The notes: generated from the sequence alone by a model not told the origin. A stretch of DNA of 19,883 nucleotides from Phycisphaerales bacterium (GCA_029243925.1 JAQWRC010000114.1:1-19883), one strand, 5' to 3'; positions 6,789 through 15,182 are shown, counted from the stretch's first letter. Translations and numbers: made by a program.

Positions 6789-9259
6789 GCTTCAGGCTCC
6801 TTTGACATGAAGAAGTCAACAACCTGCTGGGTGGCGAATCTTGCCACGCCGGTTCGAAGCTTGACCAGTAGAAGCGGCCCGTCATATCGTTTGGCGACGG
6901 CTGCGTGCAGTGCTGTAAACGATCGACGTTGCCACCATGTTTCCCTGGCTGCACCCAGAATCACCATGTCCGCAAGTTGAATCGCTTCGACAATCGCGGG
7001 GATGACATGTGTGCTGACTACCGTACGAACCGTGACCTCGATCCGCTTGCGTTCTGTATAGACGCTGGGCAAATCAGCCATCTCTTCTCCAAACATGGAA
7101 CCCATCAGTGCACGTTTTGAACTTTCTGCGTCCCGTTCATTGCGAACGATGTGCACAAGTTCAATGACCGAGCCGGGTCCAGCAAGTGCTTCCGCAACAG
7201 CAACAGCGTACTTGGACTGCTTTGGATTCGCGGCCGGGATCATGATCTTCTTTGGTGCATCGGGAAGTGTGCCACGAAGAACGATCGTGTTGGCATCGGC
7301 CTTTCTCAACACGTGATCGATTTCTGTTCCGATCATGATGGATCGCATTGAACGGGAACGCCGTGGACCGCCCCAGCCCATGAGGAGTGTTGAGATTTTC
7401 CGCTCATGAATCGTTTCAACGATCGACTGCCCGGGGCTTCTGCTCAACCGCACCAGGCCGTCGGCTTGAAGGCCGAGTTCATGCGCCTGTCCCAGGGCGA
7501 GGTCCACAACGCGACGCCCCTCTGTGGTGAACGGTGCGGCCGATGCGTACGGCAACTGTTCTGGAAGCCCAACGACATGCAGTGCGGTGACTCTCGTTGA
7601 ATCGATTGTTGCCAACCTGGACGCCAACTGCATCAACGGTTCCGTCGTGGCTGGATTGGCCACCGGAATAAGCAGCTGTTGCGCAGAGGCGTCTGCTGGC
7701 GCACTTTGCTCGAACAAAACGGCTGATGCACGATATTCGTGCTCCTGCCGCCGTGAGTAGAGGTAGTAGATCAGCAAGCCAATGCCAACCCATCCGCCGG
7801 TTATCGCCAGCGACATCGGCTCGTAATAGAACAGGAATCCAGCGATGGCCAGTTGGCCGACAGCAGCGACGATCGGAACGATGGGATACCCCGGAACGAT
7901 GTATCCATAGTTGAGCTTGTCACCATACTTTCTACGAATGGTGATTGAGGCGATGTTCACCGCTGCAAAGACCAGAAGGAACATCACACAGGTCGCCGCG
8001 GCAACTTCCTCAACCGGAAGCAGTACGGCAACCAGCGTGATGAGCACGCCACTTGCCAACAACGCGAAGACCGGCGTCTTGGTCTTGGGGCTGATTGTGG
8101 CCATCGCGTCCGGCAGGTAGTGATCGCGGCCCATGGCAAAACTCACTCGAGTCGAACTGAATGTGGTCGCGTTGAGCGCGCTCATCGTGGATAACAGGGC
8201 TCCGATGACGAGCAAAATGGCCCCCGTGCCCCATGGCATGAAGGAGTTGGCTGCAACCGCCACGCCTGTTTCGCCAAGCCCAGCAAGGTATCGCCATGTG
8301 TCTGCTGCTCGCCAGGGCGTATCCGTGGCCATCTGTTCAGCCAGAACGGACTCGGGTATCGACAGTGCGCCAAGTGAAACGATGGCCACAAGAATGTAGA
8401 TGGGGATGACGATGACCAAGGAAAGAAAAATGGCCTTGGGAATGTTTCGCCGTGGATTCTCGACTTCTTCACCTGCCTGCACGATGATTTCGTAGCCCTC
8501 AAAGGCAATGAACGTCAGACCCATCGCCACCAGGACACCACTGAATCCCTCTGGCATGAACGGCATGAACCGATCGCCGATGGTTGGGTCACCTGCAGCG
8601 ATTTGTCCGCTTCCCTGCATCATGGCGATCAAGCCGGAAACAATGAAGATGCCAATGACGACCACCTTGGCCACGGTGATGATGTTTCCTGCTTTGCCGG
8701 TTTCACTCGATCCGCGATAGTTGATGTAGATGAAACCCACGCAGATGAAGACGGTCAATGCTTTTGCAATCGGCCACGCCGGTATTCCAAACAACGTGCC
8801 AAGATCCCCTGCGTGTGCCCCCGTGGGAGCCACGCCAAGGTTGAAGATCACCTGGAGGCCCCAGACGGTATATGCCCCAAAGATGACGGCGTACAGCGAA
8901 CCAGCGACCGCATGGGCAAGCCAGTCCATCCAGCCGGCGAGAAATGCACATGGGCCGGGCAATCCGAATCTCGCCCAGAGGTATCCGCCTCCGGCAGCAG
9001 GAATGGCGCTGCCTACTTCGGCGTAGACCATGGCGGTACAGAAGGTCAGAACACCATTCAGACAGAAGGCCAACAGCAGAGCTGGGCCTGCTTTCCCGGC
9101 TGCAATTCCGGTCAATGCGAAGATTCCAGCCCCGATCATGGCCCCGACACCCACCATGGTGATGTCGAAGAGTTTCATGTCCCGCGCCAGCTCTGTGACA
9201 GCGGAAGAGGTGGAAGCCGGGCTTGTTGGGCCCGTAGTGATCTCATCTCTTGGTGGCAT
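6785..9259 (-). CDS. APC-family amino-acid permease fused to two universal stress domains
   Basis: Residues about 25-500 of this 824-residue protein form an amino acid-polyamine-organocation (APC) permease with about 12 helices. It shows the first-helix substrate motif GVGAMIGAGIFALTG, AGGGYLWARFGLPGP, and GLTFIAFEGYEIIVQAGEEVENPRRNIP cut here to its core FEGYEIIV and EEVENPRRNIP. Residues about 527-663 and 669-801 are two universal stress protein (UspA-like) domains, each with a hydrophobic beta strand start (QQLLIPVANP; KKIMIPAANP). Their nucleotide-binding glycines are not in the standard spacing, so ATP binding is doubtful. APC-Usp fusions are a known architecture, usually with a regulatory role proposed for the Usp part. 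The chosen ATG at 9259 gives a 35-residue lead before the first helix. A better ribosome-binding site (GGAGG) sits 13 bases away and precedes an out-of-frame ATG at 9269. The 91-residue membrane gene follows with an ATGA overlap. Confidence 0.9.
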   Translation of the reverse strand: MPPRDEITTGPTSPASTSSAVTELARDMKLFDITMVGVGAMIGAGIFALTGIAAGKAGPALLLAFCLNGVLTFCTAMVYAEVGSAIPAAGGGYLWARFGLPGPCAFLAGWMDWLAHAVAGSLYAVIFGAYTVWGLQVIFNLGVAPTGAHAGDLGTLFGIPAWPIAKALTVFICVGFIYINYRGSSETGKAGNIITVAKVVVIGIFIVSGLIAMMQGSGQIAAGDPTIGDRFMPFMPEGFSGVLVAMGLTFIAFEGYEIIVQAGEEVENPRRNIPKAIFLSLVIVIPIYILVAIVSLGALSIPESVLAEQMATDTPWRAADTWRYLAGLGETGVAVAANSFMPWGTGAILLVIGALLSTMSALNATTFSSTRVSFAMGRDHYLPDAMATISPKTKTPVFALLASGVLITLVAVLLPVEEVAAATCVMFLLVFAAVNIASITIRRKYGDKLNYGYIVPGYPIVPIVAAVGQLAIAGFLFYYEPMSLAITGGWVGIGLLIYYLYSRRQEHEYRASAVLFEQSAPADASAQQLLIPVANPATTEPLMQLASRLATIDSTRVTALHVVGLPEQLPYASAAPFTTEGRRVVDLALGQAHELGLQADGLVRLSRSPGQSIVETIHERKISTLLMGWGGPRRSRSMRSIMIGTEIDHVLRKADANTIVLRGTLPDAPKKIMIPAANPKQSKYAVAVAEALAGPGSVIELVHIVRNERDAESSKRALMGSMFGEEMADLPSVYTERKRIEVTVRTVVSTHVIPAIVEAIQLADMVILGAARETWWQRRSFTALHAAVAKRYDGPLLLVKLRTGVARFATQQVVDFFMSKEPEA

Positions 9260-9266
9260 CAGGCCG

Positions 9267-9313
9267 CATGGTACCTCCAGAGCCAGCCAGAAGGCGGATA
9301 CAGAGGTATCATG
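9267..9313. repeat. Inverted repeat between divergent permease and B12/GTPase genes
   Basis: The 71-base gap between the two divergent genes holds an 11-bp inverted repeat with one mismatch: CATGGTACCTC (9267-9277) and GAGGTATCATG (9303-9313), separated by 25 bases. Each arm, read toward its gene, looks like a ribosome-binding site plus ATG (GAGGTANCATG). Neither ATG is in frame with the gene it faces: the left one opens an 8-codon frame, the right one a 90-codon frame without protein character. The repeat may be an operator or a coincidence of two ribosome-binding sites. Confidence 0.5.
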
Positions 9314-9330
9314 GCACTCCGATTTCAACT

Positions 9331-10449
9331 ATGCCGAACCCGACCACAGAGCCTACGACCCGCCTGGAAAAAGTCGATCGCTGCAGCGATCTGGACCACC
9401 GGCCACGCGTCCTTCTGGGAAAGATGGGGCTGGATGGCCATGACCGCGGGGTCAAGCTCATTGCCCGAGCTATGCGAGACAGCGGAATCCACGTGGTCTA
9501 CTCCGGACTCTGGCAGACGCCACGCAGCCTCGCAATCAGCGCTCGGGACGAGGATGTGGACTGTGTTGCCGCTTCGATGATGAGCAACTCACATCTGGTG
9601 CTGATTCCAAAACTGATTGAAGAATGCAACAACGTGGGACGCTCGGACATGCAACTGCACGTTGGCGGCATCATCCCCCAGGAAGATGTGCAGTCCATGT
9701 ACGACTGTGGGGTTCAGCAGGTCTTCCATACCGGAACGAGCATGCAGGAGATCGTTGAATGCGTACGATCCAGCACCAAGCCATATGGTGCACTGCCGGG
9801 AAATCATCCATCAGCCACACTCGCTCGACACATCAGCGAACTTGAACTTGGACGATCCGTTGAAGACGCACCGCGAAAGCGCCCGAGCCGGATTATCGGG
9901 TTGACCGGATCACCTGGAGCTGGAAAATCAACATTGGTGGCATGCATGGCGGCTGAACTTGTCGCTCGTGGACGAAAGCTTGCCGTCATCGCATTCGATC
10001 CCATGAGCCCCATTTCAAGCGGGGCTCTGCTCGGAGATCGACTGCGCGTCGACTTCAATACCGTTGACGAAAATGTCTTCTACCGGAGTCTGGCTGTTGT
10101 CGGAGAAGACTATGACACGCTTGGAGGCATGCTTGAGCTCATCGGTGGCGCCGGATTTGATGATGTCATCGTTGAAACCGTCGGCGCCGGACAAAGTGAT
10201 GTCGCCATCCGTGAGCATGTTGACACCACGGTTGTCGTAGTCGTGCCGGGCATGGGTGATGCCGTTCAGATGGACAAGGCCGGCATTCTTGAAATTGCGG
10301 ATGTCTTTGTCGTCAACAAGGCGGACCATGCCGGTGAAGCGGAGTTGGTCCGCACCCTGGTGGACATTTCAACAGGCCGCGACATCCTTGAAACGGTCGC
10401 TACTGGTGGACGAGGCATCGTTGAACTGGTTGATCGCTTGTTCGACTGA
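9331..10449 (+). CDS. Cobalamin-binding domain fused to MeaB/ArgK-type GTPase
   Basis: The first part (about residues 24-150 of 372) is a B12-binding domain of the methylmalonyl-CoA mutase type. It has the DxHxxG motif DGHDRG with cobalt-ligand His37, the S-x-L motif in SNSHL (85-89) and the glycine pair in HVGGIIPQED. The second part (about 187-372) is a G3E GTPase of the MeaB family, the chaperone that loads and protects mutase cofactor. Seen are Walker A GSPGAGKST (193-201), FDPMSPISSGALLGDRLR, ETVGAGQSD and the base-recognition motif NKAD (329-332). No mutase catalytic barrel is present here, and the usual MeaB C-terminal dimerisation arm is missing. It is thus a small mutase subunit joined to its GTPase; the catalytic subunit must be elsewhere. 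The ATG at 9331 has no clear ribosome-binding site; longer in-frame starts would overlap the divergent permease gene. argS follows 13 bases later. Confidence 0.88.
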   Translation: MPNPTTEPTTRLEKVDRCSDLDHRPRVLLGKMGLDGHDRGVKLIARAMRDSGIHVVYSGLWQTPRSLAISARDEDVDCVAASMMSNSHLVLIPKLIEECNNVGRSDMQLHVGGIIPQEDVQSMYDCGVQQVFHTGTSMQEIVECVRSSTKPYGALPGNHPSATLARHISELELGRSVEDAPRKRPSRIIGLTGSPGAGKSTLVACMAAELVARGRKLAVIAFDPMSPISSGALLGDRLRVDFNTVDENVFYRSLAVVGEDYDTLGGMLELIGGAGFDDVIVETVGAGQSDVAIREHVDTTVVVVVPGMGDAVQMDKAGILEIADVFVVNKADHAGEAELVRTLVDISTGRDILETVATGGRGIVELVDRLFD

Positions 10450-10462
10450 CGGGAAACGCACC

Positions 10463-12310
10463 TTGGAAACAACACACTCACACCCCGTCGCGGCATTGCA
10501 TGGCCTCTTCGCCGACGCCATCGTGAACGTGCTTGGCGACGAATATTCCGGAACGGACCCTGTCATTCGAGCATCTCGAAACCCCGAGTTTGGGGACTTT
10601 CAGGTGAACGCGGCTATGGGGCTCGGGAAAAAGACGGGGACGCCGCCACGTGATCTGGCCCAACAACTTGTCGATGCACTTGATGTTTCCGCCATTGCCG
10701 AACCACCAGATATCGCCGGACCCGGATTCATCAATATCCGCCTCAAGACAAACGCGTTGATCGCAACACTTGAAGCAATGTCCGGCGATGGCCTCGGCAT
10801 CAGCATGGAGCACGACCTTCATCCCGTCGTCATTGACTTGTGTGGTGTCAATGTCGCAAAACAGATGCACGTGGGGCACCTTCGTTCAACGATCATTGGA
10901 GACGCGTTGGGTCGGATACTTGAACGCCGGGGCCGAACCGTCTTGAGAGAAAACCATCTTGGTGACTGGGGACTGCCCATCGCCATGGTGCTGCGACGAC
11001 TTCTTGATGATGGGGTTGATTTGGATTCCCTTGATCTCACGGATCTCGATGCGGCATACCGTGCTGCACAAGCGTCGGCTCGCAGTGATGATCGCGGCAT
11101 GGCCATTGTTGAAGAGCGACGGATCGGGCCGCATCGAGTTGCGGAAATGAATGTTGTTGATGAAGACGCCCGAGCTTCTCGAGCCGCTGCCGGTGAAACA
11201 CTGGTCCAACTGCAGCAAGGTGATCCGGATCTGGTTGCCGCGTGGGAAAAACTCATCGAATGCACGATGCGGGCTGTATACGAATCACTGGATCTCCTGA
11301 ATGTATCCATGGATGCTTCAAACAACCGCGGAGAATCCTTCTACCGAAAGCATCTGCCTGAAGTCGTTGACGCCTTCGAATCCGGCGGGATGGCGTCGGA
11401 GGATGCGGGGGCGCTGGTTGTCCGATTCGATGGCCGCGACCGACCAATGTTGATCAGGAAATCAGATGGTGGCTTTCTCTACGCCACGACAGATCTTGCC
11501 GCTGTGCGTAATCGGGTGGTGCACGAAAATGCAGATCGTTTGATCTATGTGGTTGATGCGAGGCAGCGTGATCATTTCCGTGATGTCTTCGATGCTGCAC
11601 GTCTTGCTGGCTGGGGGACGACCCCTGATGGACACGATGTTGACATGGTGCACATCCCGTTTGGTTCGGTTCTCGGCGCTGACAAGAAACCTCTCAAGAC
11701 ACGCAGTGGTGAAAATGTGACCCTTGCTTCCCTGCTTGGTGAGGCCATCGATCGTGGGCGAGCTGAGGTACACCGAAGATCAGAAGATGAGCGGTCGCCA
11801 ACTCGCGATCTGGACAAGAAGACGCTTGATGCCATTGGACGCGCTGTTGGCATCGGGGCGGTGAAATACGCTGATTTGAGCAACGACCTGGTTCGTGATT
11901 ACGTATTCGATATGGACCGGATGATCGCCTTCGAAGGAGATACTGGCCCATATCTGCAATACGCCCATGCACGCATGTGCTCGATACTGCGAAAGGTGGA
12001 TTTGAATCGGGAAGAATGGGTTGAAGCACCGTTTCTCCTCGATGAACCCGCTGAACGAGCCCTTGCGCTTCGCCTGATGCAGTGGGGGGATGCGGTTGAA
12101 GGTGCATCGATACACCTTGAGCCACACAGAATATGCGCCTTTCTCCATGAGCTTTCCGAAGATTTCAACGGGTTCTACCAGCAATGTCCCGTTCGGCAAG
12201 CACCGGAAAAGTCGATACAGAGTGCTCGAGTGCGATTATGCGATCTGACCCGGCGTGTTCTGGCTGATGGGCTTGATCTGCTTGGAATCGATGCACCCGA
12301 CACAATGTGA
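10463..12310 (+). CDS. argS: Arginyl-tRNA synthetase
   Basis: The enzyme charges tRNA-Arg with arginine. The 615-residue product is slightly longer than many bacterial ArgRS. It shows the N-terminal tRNA-recognition region with NPEFGDFQVNAAMGLGK, the HIGH-type motif HVGH at 136-139 within AKQMHVGHLRSTIIGDALGR, the segment LKTRSGENVTLASLL at the usual KMSK-loop position, and a C-terminal DALR anticodon-binding domain ending in FNGFYQQCPV and RRVLADGLDLLGI. The open frame extends upstream through the GTPase gene, but the likely start is TTG at 10463, 13 bases after the GTPase stop, with GGGA about 9 bases before it; there is no suitable ATG before residue 50. One oddity: the usual SSPN before the HIGH motif reads CGVN, losing the proline of the class I signature. 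It is probably cotranscribed with the upstream GTPase gene. Confidence 0.95.
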   Translation: METTHSHPVAALHGLFADAIVNVLGDEYSGTDPVIRASRNPEFGDFQVNAAMGLGKKTGTPPRDLAQQLVDALDVSAIAEPPDIAGPGFINIRLKTNALIATLEAMSGDGLGISMEHDLHPVVIDLCGVNVAKQMHVGHLRSTIIGDALGRILERRGRTVLRENHLGDWGLPIAMVLRRLLDDGVDLDSLDLTDLDAAYRAAQASARSDDRGMAIVEERRIGPHRVAEMNVVDEDARASRAAAGETLVQLQQGDPDLVAAWEKLIECTMRAVYESLDLLNVSMDASNNRGESFYRKHLPEVVDAFESGGMASEDAGALVVRFDGRDRPMLIRKSDGGFLYATTDLAAVRNRVVHENADRLIYVVDARQRDHFRDVFDAARLAGWGTTPDGHDVDMVHIPFGSVLGADKKPLKTRSGENVTLASLLGEAIDRGRAEVHRRSEDERSPTRDLDKKTLDAIGRAVGIGAVKYADLSNDLVRDYVFDMDRMIAFEGDTGPYLQYAHARMCSILRKVDLNREEWVEAPFLLDEPAERALALRLMQWGDAVEGASIHLEPHRICAFLHELSEDFNGFYQQCPVRQAPEKSIQSARVRLCDLTRRVLADGLDLLGIDAPDTM

Positions 12311-12369
12311 GTTCGATTTGGACGTTTACCCTGCACGGCGGGGTCCGCAACGACAAGGAGTTGGATTGA

Positions 12370-14301
12370 ATGGCACGGGTAGTCAAGACAGACCAGAAAA
12401 AGCAGCAACCGGCACAGAATGAGACCCCGACTCAAAGCCGCCCGCTTTGGGTAGCTGGCTTGATCCTCCTTTTGATTGCGTCGATCGCGAGCGGCATGTT
12501 GGCTCTGAAGCAGCTGGGCATCATTCCCACCCTTCCCGGCTGCGGCCCCGAGAGTGGTTGCGGTGTTGTCACTGGGACGGCTTGGGGCCGTATTCCGGTG
12601 CTCCAGTGGCCGGTGTCCTATCTGGGACTCGCCTACTTCCTTGGCATGATTGTCCCCTGGTGCATGCAGGCCTTTCACGGAATACCCAATGGGCTTCGAT
12701 GGATTGCAAGATTGGGCGTCCTCTGCTCCTTTGGATTTCTTGTGGTCATGGTCTCCATGGATTCGTTTTGTGAATACTGCATCGCTTCACATATCGCGAA
12801 CATCGCCTTTTGGGCCATTGTGGAATTGTCTCCTCGACAGAAAGCGGATCGGTCATTCAACGCATCGATGTCACTTGCTTTTTCAATCATGCTCATAACA
12901 GCTGTGATTGCCGTGACACAGTCACAGCGACAAGTTGCCGCATTGGTCGAGGGCGCAAAGGTCGAAAATGAACAGGTTGACCAGATGGCACAAGCGGCCA
13001 TCAACGCTGCAAGGAACGCCGCCACGAAGCCGGATACGACTGGTAGTAGTTCGAATGAAACTCAGGATGCGCAAAAAGCATTGGAAGAGACAACCGTTGT
13101 TACCGCCGATTTCCGGGGTCGGTACTTGCTCGGTCCTAAGGATGCCCCTGTAAAGGTCGTCATAATTTCTGACTACCAGTGCCCCGACTGCTACCGATAT
13201 GAAGAGCAGATCATGAAGATCCTTGAACAGCGGGATGATGTCTCCCTGAGCGTCAAACATTTCCCTTTCAGCACGGATTGCAACCCATACATGACCACCA
13301 ACAAGCACAGGGTGGCCTGCCAGGCCGCTTGGGGCGCTGAAGCCGCGGGCATACTTGGTGGCAACGACGCGTTCTGGGGAATCCACCGCTGGATGTTCGC
13401 CCAGAAAGGGCGGATCGATCATCGAGCGTTGGTTGCGGAGGTTGCCAAGTACGGAGTTGATCCGGTTCAGTTCAACCAGTTCATGCGGAGCGAGGATGTC
13501 CGAACTCTTGTGCTTGAAGATGTCGAAGAAGCAAAGGAACTTGGAATCTTCTTTACGCCGATGATCTTCATCAACGGTGTTGAACTGAAGTGGTATTCAA
13601 TCCCATCCAGTCTCTCTTCAACGGTCGGCCGCATTGCGACGGCAATAGCTGACGGAACAAATGATGGGAGTATCCAGCAACCGCCGGATGCGGCTGGAAA
13701 ATATCTGCTCGACTGGCAGGAGGGGAGGCGGCGAGACATACCCGACGCAGAACATGTGCTGACCTTCGGACCGGATGAGTCTGATCTTGAAGCAGTCGTG
13801 TGGGTGGAATATTCCTCCGACTACCTGGCAAAGATGGAGGTTGATCTTGATCGCATGCGGGATGAATATCCGGAAACCAAACTTTCATACCGGGTCTACC
13901 CCATCGCAAATGAATGCAATCCGGCGGTTGACGCAGCAATCGTGAAATATCCCATGGCATGCCGTACCGCTCTTGCCGCGAAAGCCGCCTTCATTGTCGG
14001 TGGCCAGGAGGGGGCTGAACAGTATCACGTGTGGCTTTTGGACAACGGCCCGAGTGTCAGTGGTGAGCAGGATCTTCTGGCTGGAGCGATTGAGGTTGGG
14101 CTTGATCCAACCGTGTTCATGGAGGCACTGGAAAGTCCTGAAGCAAGCGCTATGGTTGCTGAGGATGTATCCATCGGGCGAACCATGCGCTTCCGTGGTC
14201 CTCCTGCGTTGTTCGTCAATGGTCGCAATGTCAGCCGAACCACTCTCGAGGGTCATGACATTCTTGGCGCCGTTTTCAAGGCTGCCAAAGAAGGCAAATG
14301 A
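12370..14301 (+). CDS. Vitamin K epoxide reductase (VKOR) fused to two DsbA-like thioredoxin domains
   Basis: Residues about 25-185 of this 643-residue protein form a VKOR domain with about five helices. It has the loop cysteines C58 and C64 and the active-site pair in FCEYC (C134, C137); it would pass electrons from thiols to quinone. A linker follows (about 190-245, charged and Ser/Thr-rich). The first DsbA-like domain (about 250-430) has CPDC at 271-274 and the cis-proline region FFTPMIFING. The second (about 460-640) has the same fold signs, including RGPPALFVNG, but Ser/Leu in place of the CxxC cysteines. Both domains keep a second pair of cysteines (C304/C317 and C516/C531) in matching sequence. 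The soluble part would face the periplasm and form disulfides in exported proteins. A strong AAGGAG box lies at 12355-12360, 9 bases before ATG. The 59-base gap from argS holds no clear promoter. Confidence 0.9.
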   Translation: MARVVKTDQKKQQPAQNETPTQSRPLWVAGLILLLIASIASGMLALKQLGIIPTLPGCGPESGCGVVTGTAWGRIPVLQWPVSYLGLAYFLGMIVPWCMQAFHGIPNGLRWIARLGVLCSFGFLVVMVSMDSFCEYCIASHIANIAFWAIVELSPRQKADRSFNASMSLAFSIMLITAVIAVTQSQRQVAALVEGAKVENEQVDQMAQAAINAARNAATKPDTTGSSSNETQDAQKALEETTVVTADFRGRYLLGPKDAPVKVVIISDYQCPDCYRYEEQIMKILEQRDDVSLSVKHFPFSTDCNPYMTTNKHRVACQAAWGAEAAGILGGNDAFWGIHRWMFAQKGRIDHRALVAEVAKYGVDPVQFNQFMRSEDVRTLVLEDVEEAKELGIFFTPMIFINGVELKWYSIPSSLSSTVGRIATAIADGTNDGSIQQPPDAAGKYLLDWQEGRRRDIPDAEHVLTFGPDESDLEAVVWVEYSSDYLAKMEVDLDRMRDEYPETKLSYRVYPIANECNPAVDAAIVKYPMACRTALAAKAAFIVGGQEGAEQYHVWLLDNGPSVSGEQDLLAGAIEVGLDPTVFMEALESPEASAMVAEDVSIGRTMRFRGPPALFVNGRNVSRTTLEGHDILGAVFKAAKEGK

Positions 14302-14312
14302 CCAACGTGGAT

Positions 14313-15182
14313 TCAATCGAAGACCATGGCGGCTGTTGGCACGACTGATGTCTTTACGCCGACAAGTCGGGTGTCGGCTCGAACATCACTGCACCCGACG
14401 TTGGTTGGTCTGCTCACGCGAATTGATGAGAGTGTATTGACCCCTAGATCCGTCAAGTCAACCCCGGTCGCCTTGTACTCAAAGCTTCCACAGCGTGGGG
14501 ATCCGTTGTTCGAATACCTGCCCACATAGATTCGTTCAGGCGAAACCCGCTTCCAATCATTGCCGCCAACGGTGATCGCTGAACCGACAGCGTTACCAAG
14601 CTCATCAAGGGCTTGAAGTTGGACCATACTGTTGCCCGCAACTTCAAATACGAGAAGTTCACCCACCTCATCTTCAAACGGACTGTTGTCCCGAAGTGGC
14701 TCTTCAAATTCAATGGTGTACGCATAGTGCGCATTGGCCCGGAGGTCCACATAGGCATTCAGGTTTCGGTGGTTGAACGCGTCAAGCATGTGTTGTGCAA
14801 AGATCGTTCGATCGTCGCTGCTGACTGATGAATCGTTCCCATCACAATCTTCTATCCCGAATACGCCGGGGCTCCCTGTTTCACTGTCGGGTCCGGTGAT
14901 GACACGGAACTTGTTGACCGGGCCCTCATATTCAACATCATAAATATCCGAAGCAAAGACAAACTCGTCGATGACGGTACCGTCGGACCAGGTCACGTAT
15001 TCAAGAAGAATGTCAGCGTGTTTCGCAGAGGCGGGGTCTGAGCAACAGGGTGTATCCACGCTTATTTCGATCGTTGATCCGCTGTTGCACCCTCCGCCAC
15101 CGCCAGCTGACTGGGCTGCGACGAGGACTGGAACCACGATCAGTGATTTCAACGGTATCCACGGGTTGGACAGGTCTGACAT
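14313..15182 (-). CDS. Secreted protein of unknown function
   Basis: This 289-residue protein has a signal-peptide-like start (PLKSLIVVPVLVAAQSAG, likely cut after AQSA) followed by GGGGG and a cysteine-rich acidic stretch CNSGSTIEISVDTPCCSDP. The mature part is acidic and beta-strand-like, with several scattered cysteines (for example IEDCDGND, SPRCGSFEYK, NVGCSDVR). I do not recognise a domain, and the C-terminus (SVVPTAAMVFD) lacks a PEP-CTERM, LPXTG or membrane anchor. It is probably an exported extracellular or surface protein, perhaps a substrate of the neighbouring convergent VKOR-DsbA enzyme given its cysteines; that link is inference. The ATG at 15182 has a strong AAGGAG box 7 bases upstream (complement of 15190-15195), which supports the start. 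It lies 74 bases downstream of the ComEC-like gene on the same strand and 11 bases from the VKOR stop. Confidence 0.8.
   Translation of the reverse strand: MSDLSNPWIPLKSLIVVPVLVAAQSAGGGGGCNSGSTIEISVDTPCCSDPASAKHADILLEYVTWSDGTVIDEFVFASDIYDVEYEGPVNKFRVITGPDSETGSPGVFGIEDCDGNDSSVSSDDRTIFAQHMLDAFNHRNLNAYVDLRANAHYAYTIEFEEPLRDNSPFEDEVGELLVFEVAGNSMVQLQALDELGNAVGSAITVGGNDWKRVSPERIYVGRYSNNGSPRCGSFEYKATGVDLTDLGVNTLSSIRVSRPTNVGCSDVRADTRLVGVKTSVVPTAAMVFD

Noticed and set aside
8603..9580. A 325-codon plus-strand open frame spanning the permease N-terminus and the B12 domain start.
   Set aside because: The sequence is low in hydrophobic residues and lacks a domain; it overlaps two well-supported genes in other frames. 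Its internal ATG at 9311 is noted only for the inverted repeat.
12311..12369. Possible terminator or promoter between argS and the VKOR fusion.
   Set aside because: Only a 4-bp stem (GCGG/CCGC) and no T-run or promoter boxes were found; only the AAGGAG ribosome-binding site is convincing.
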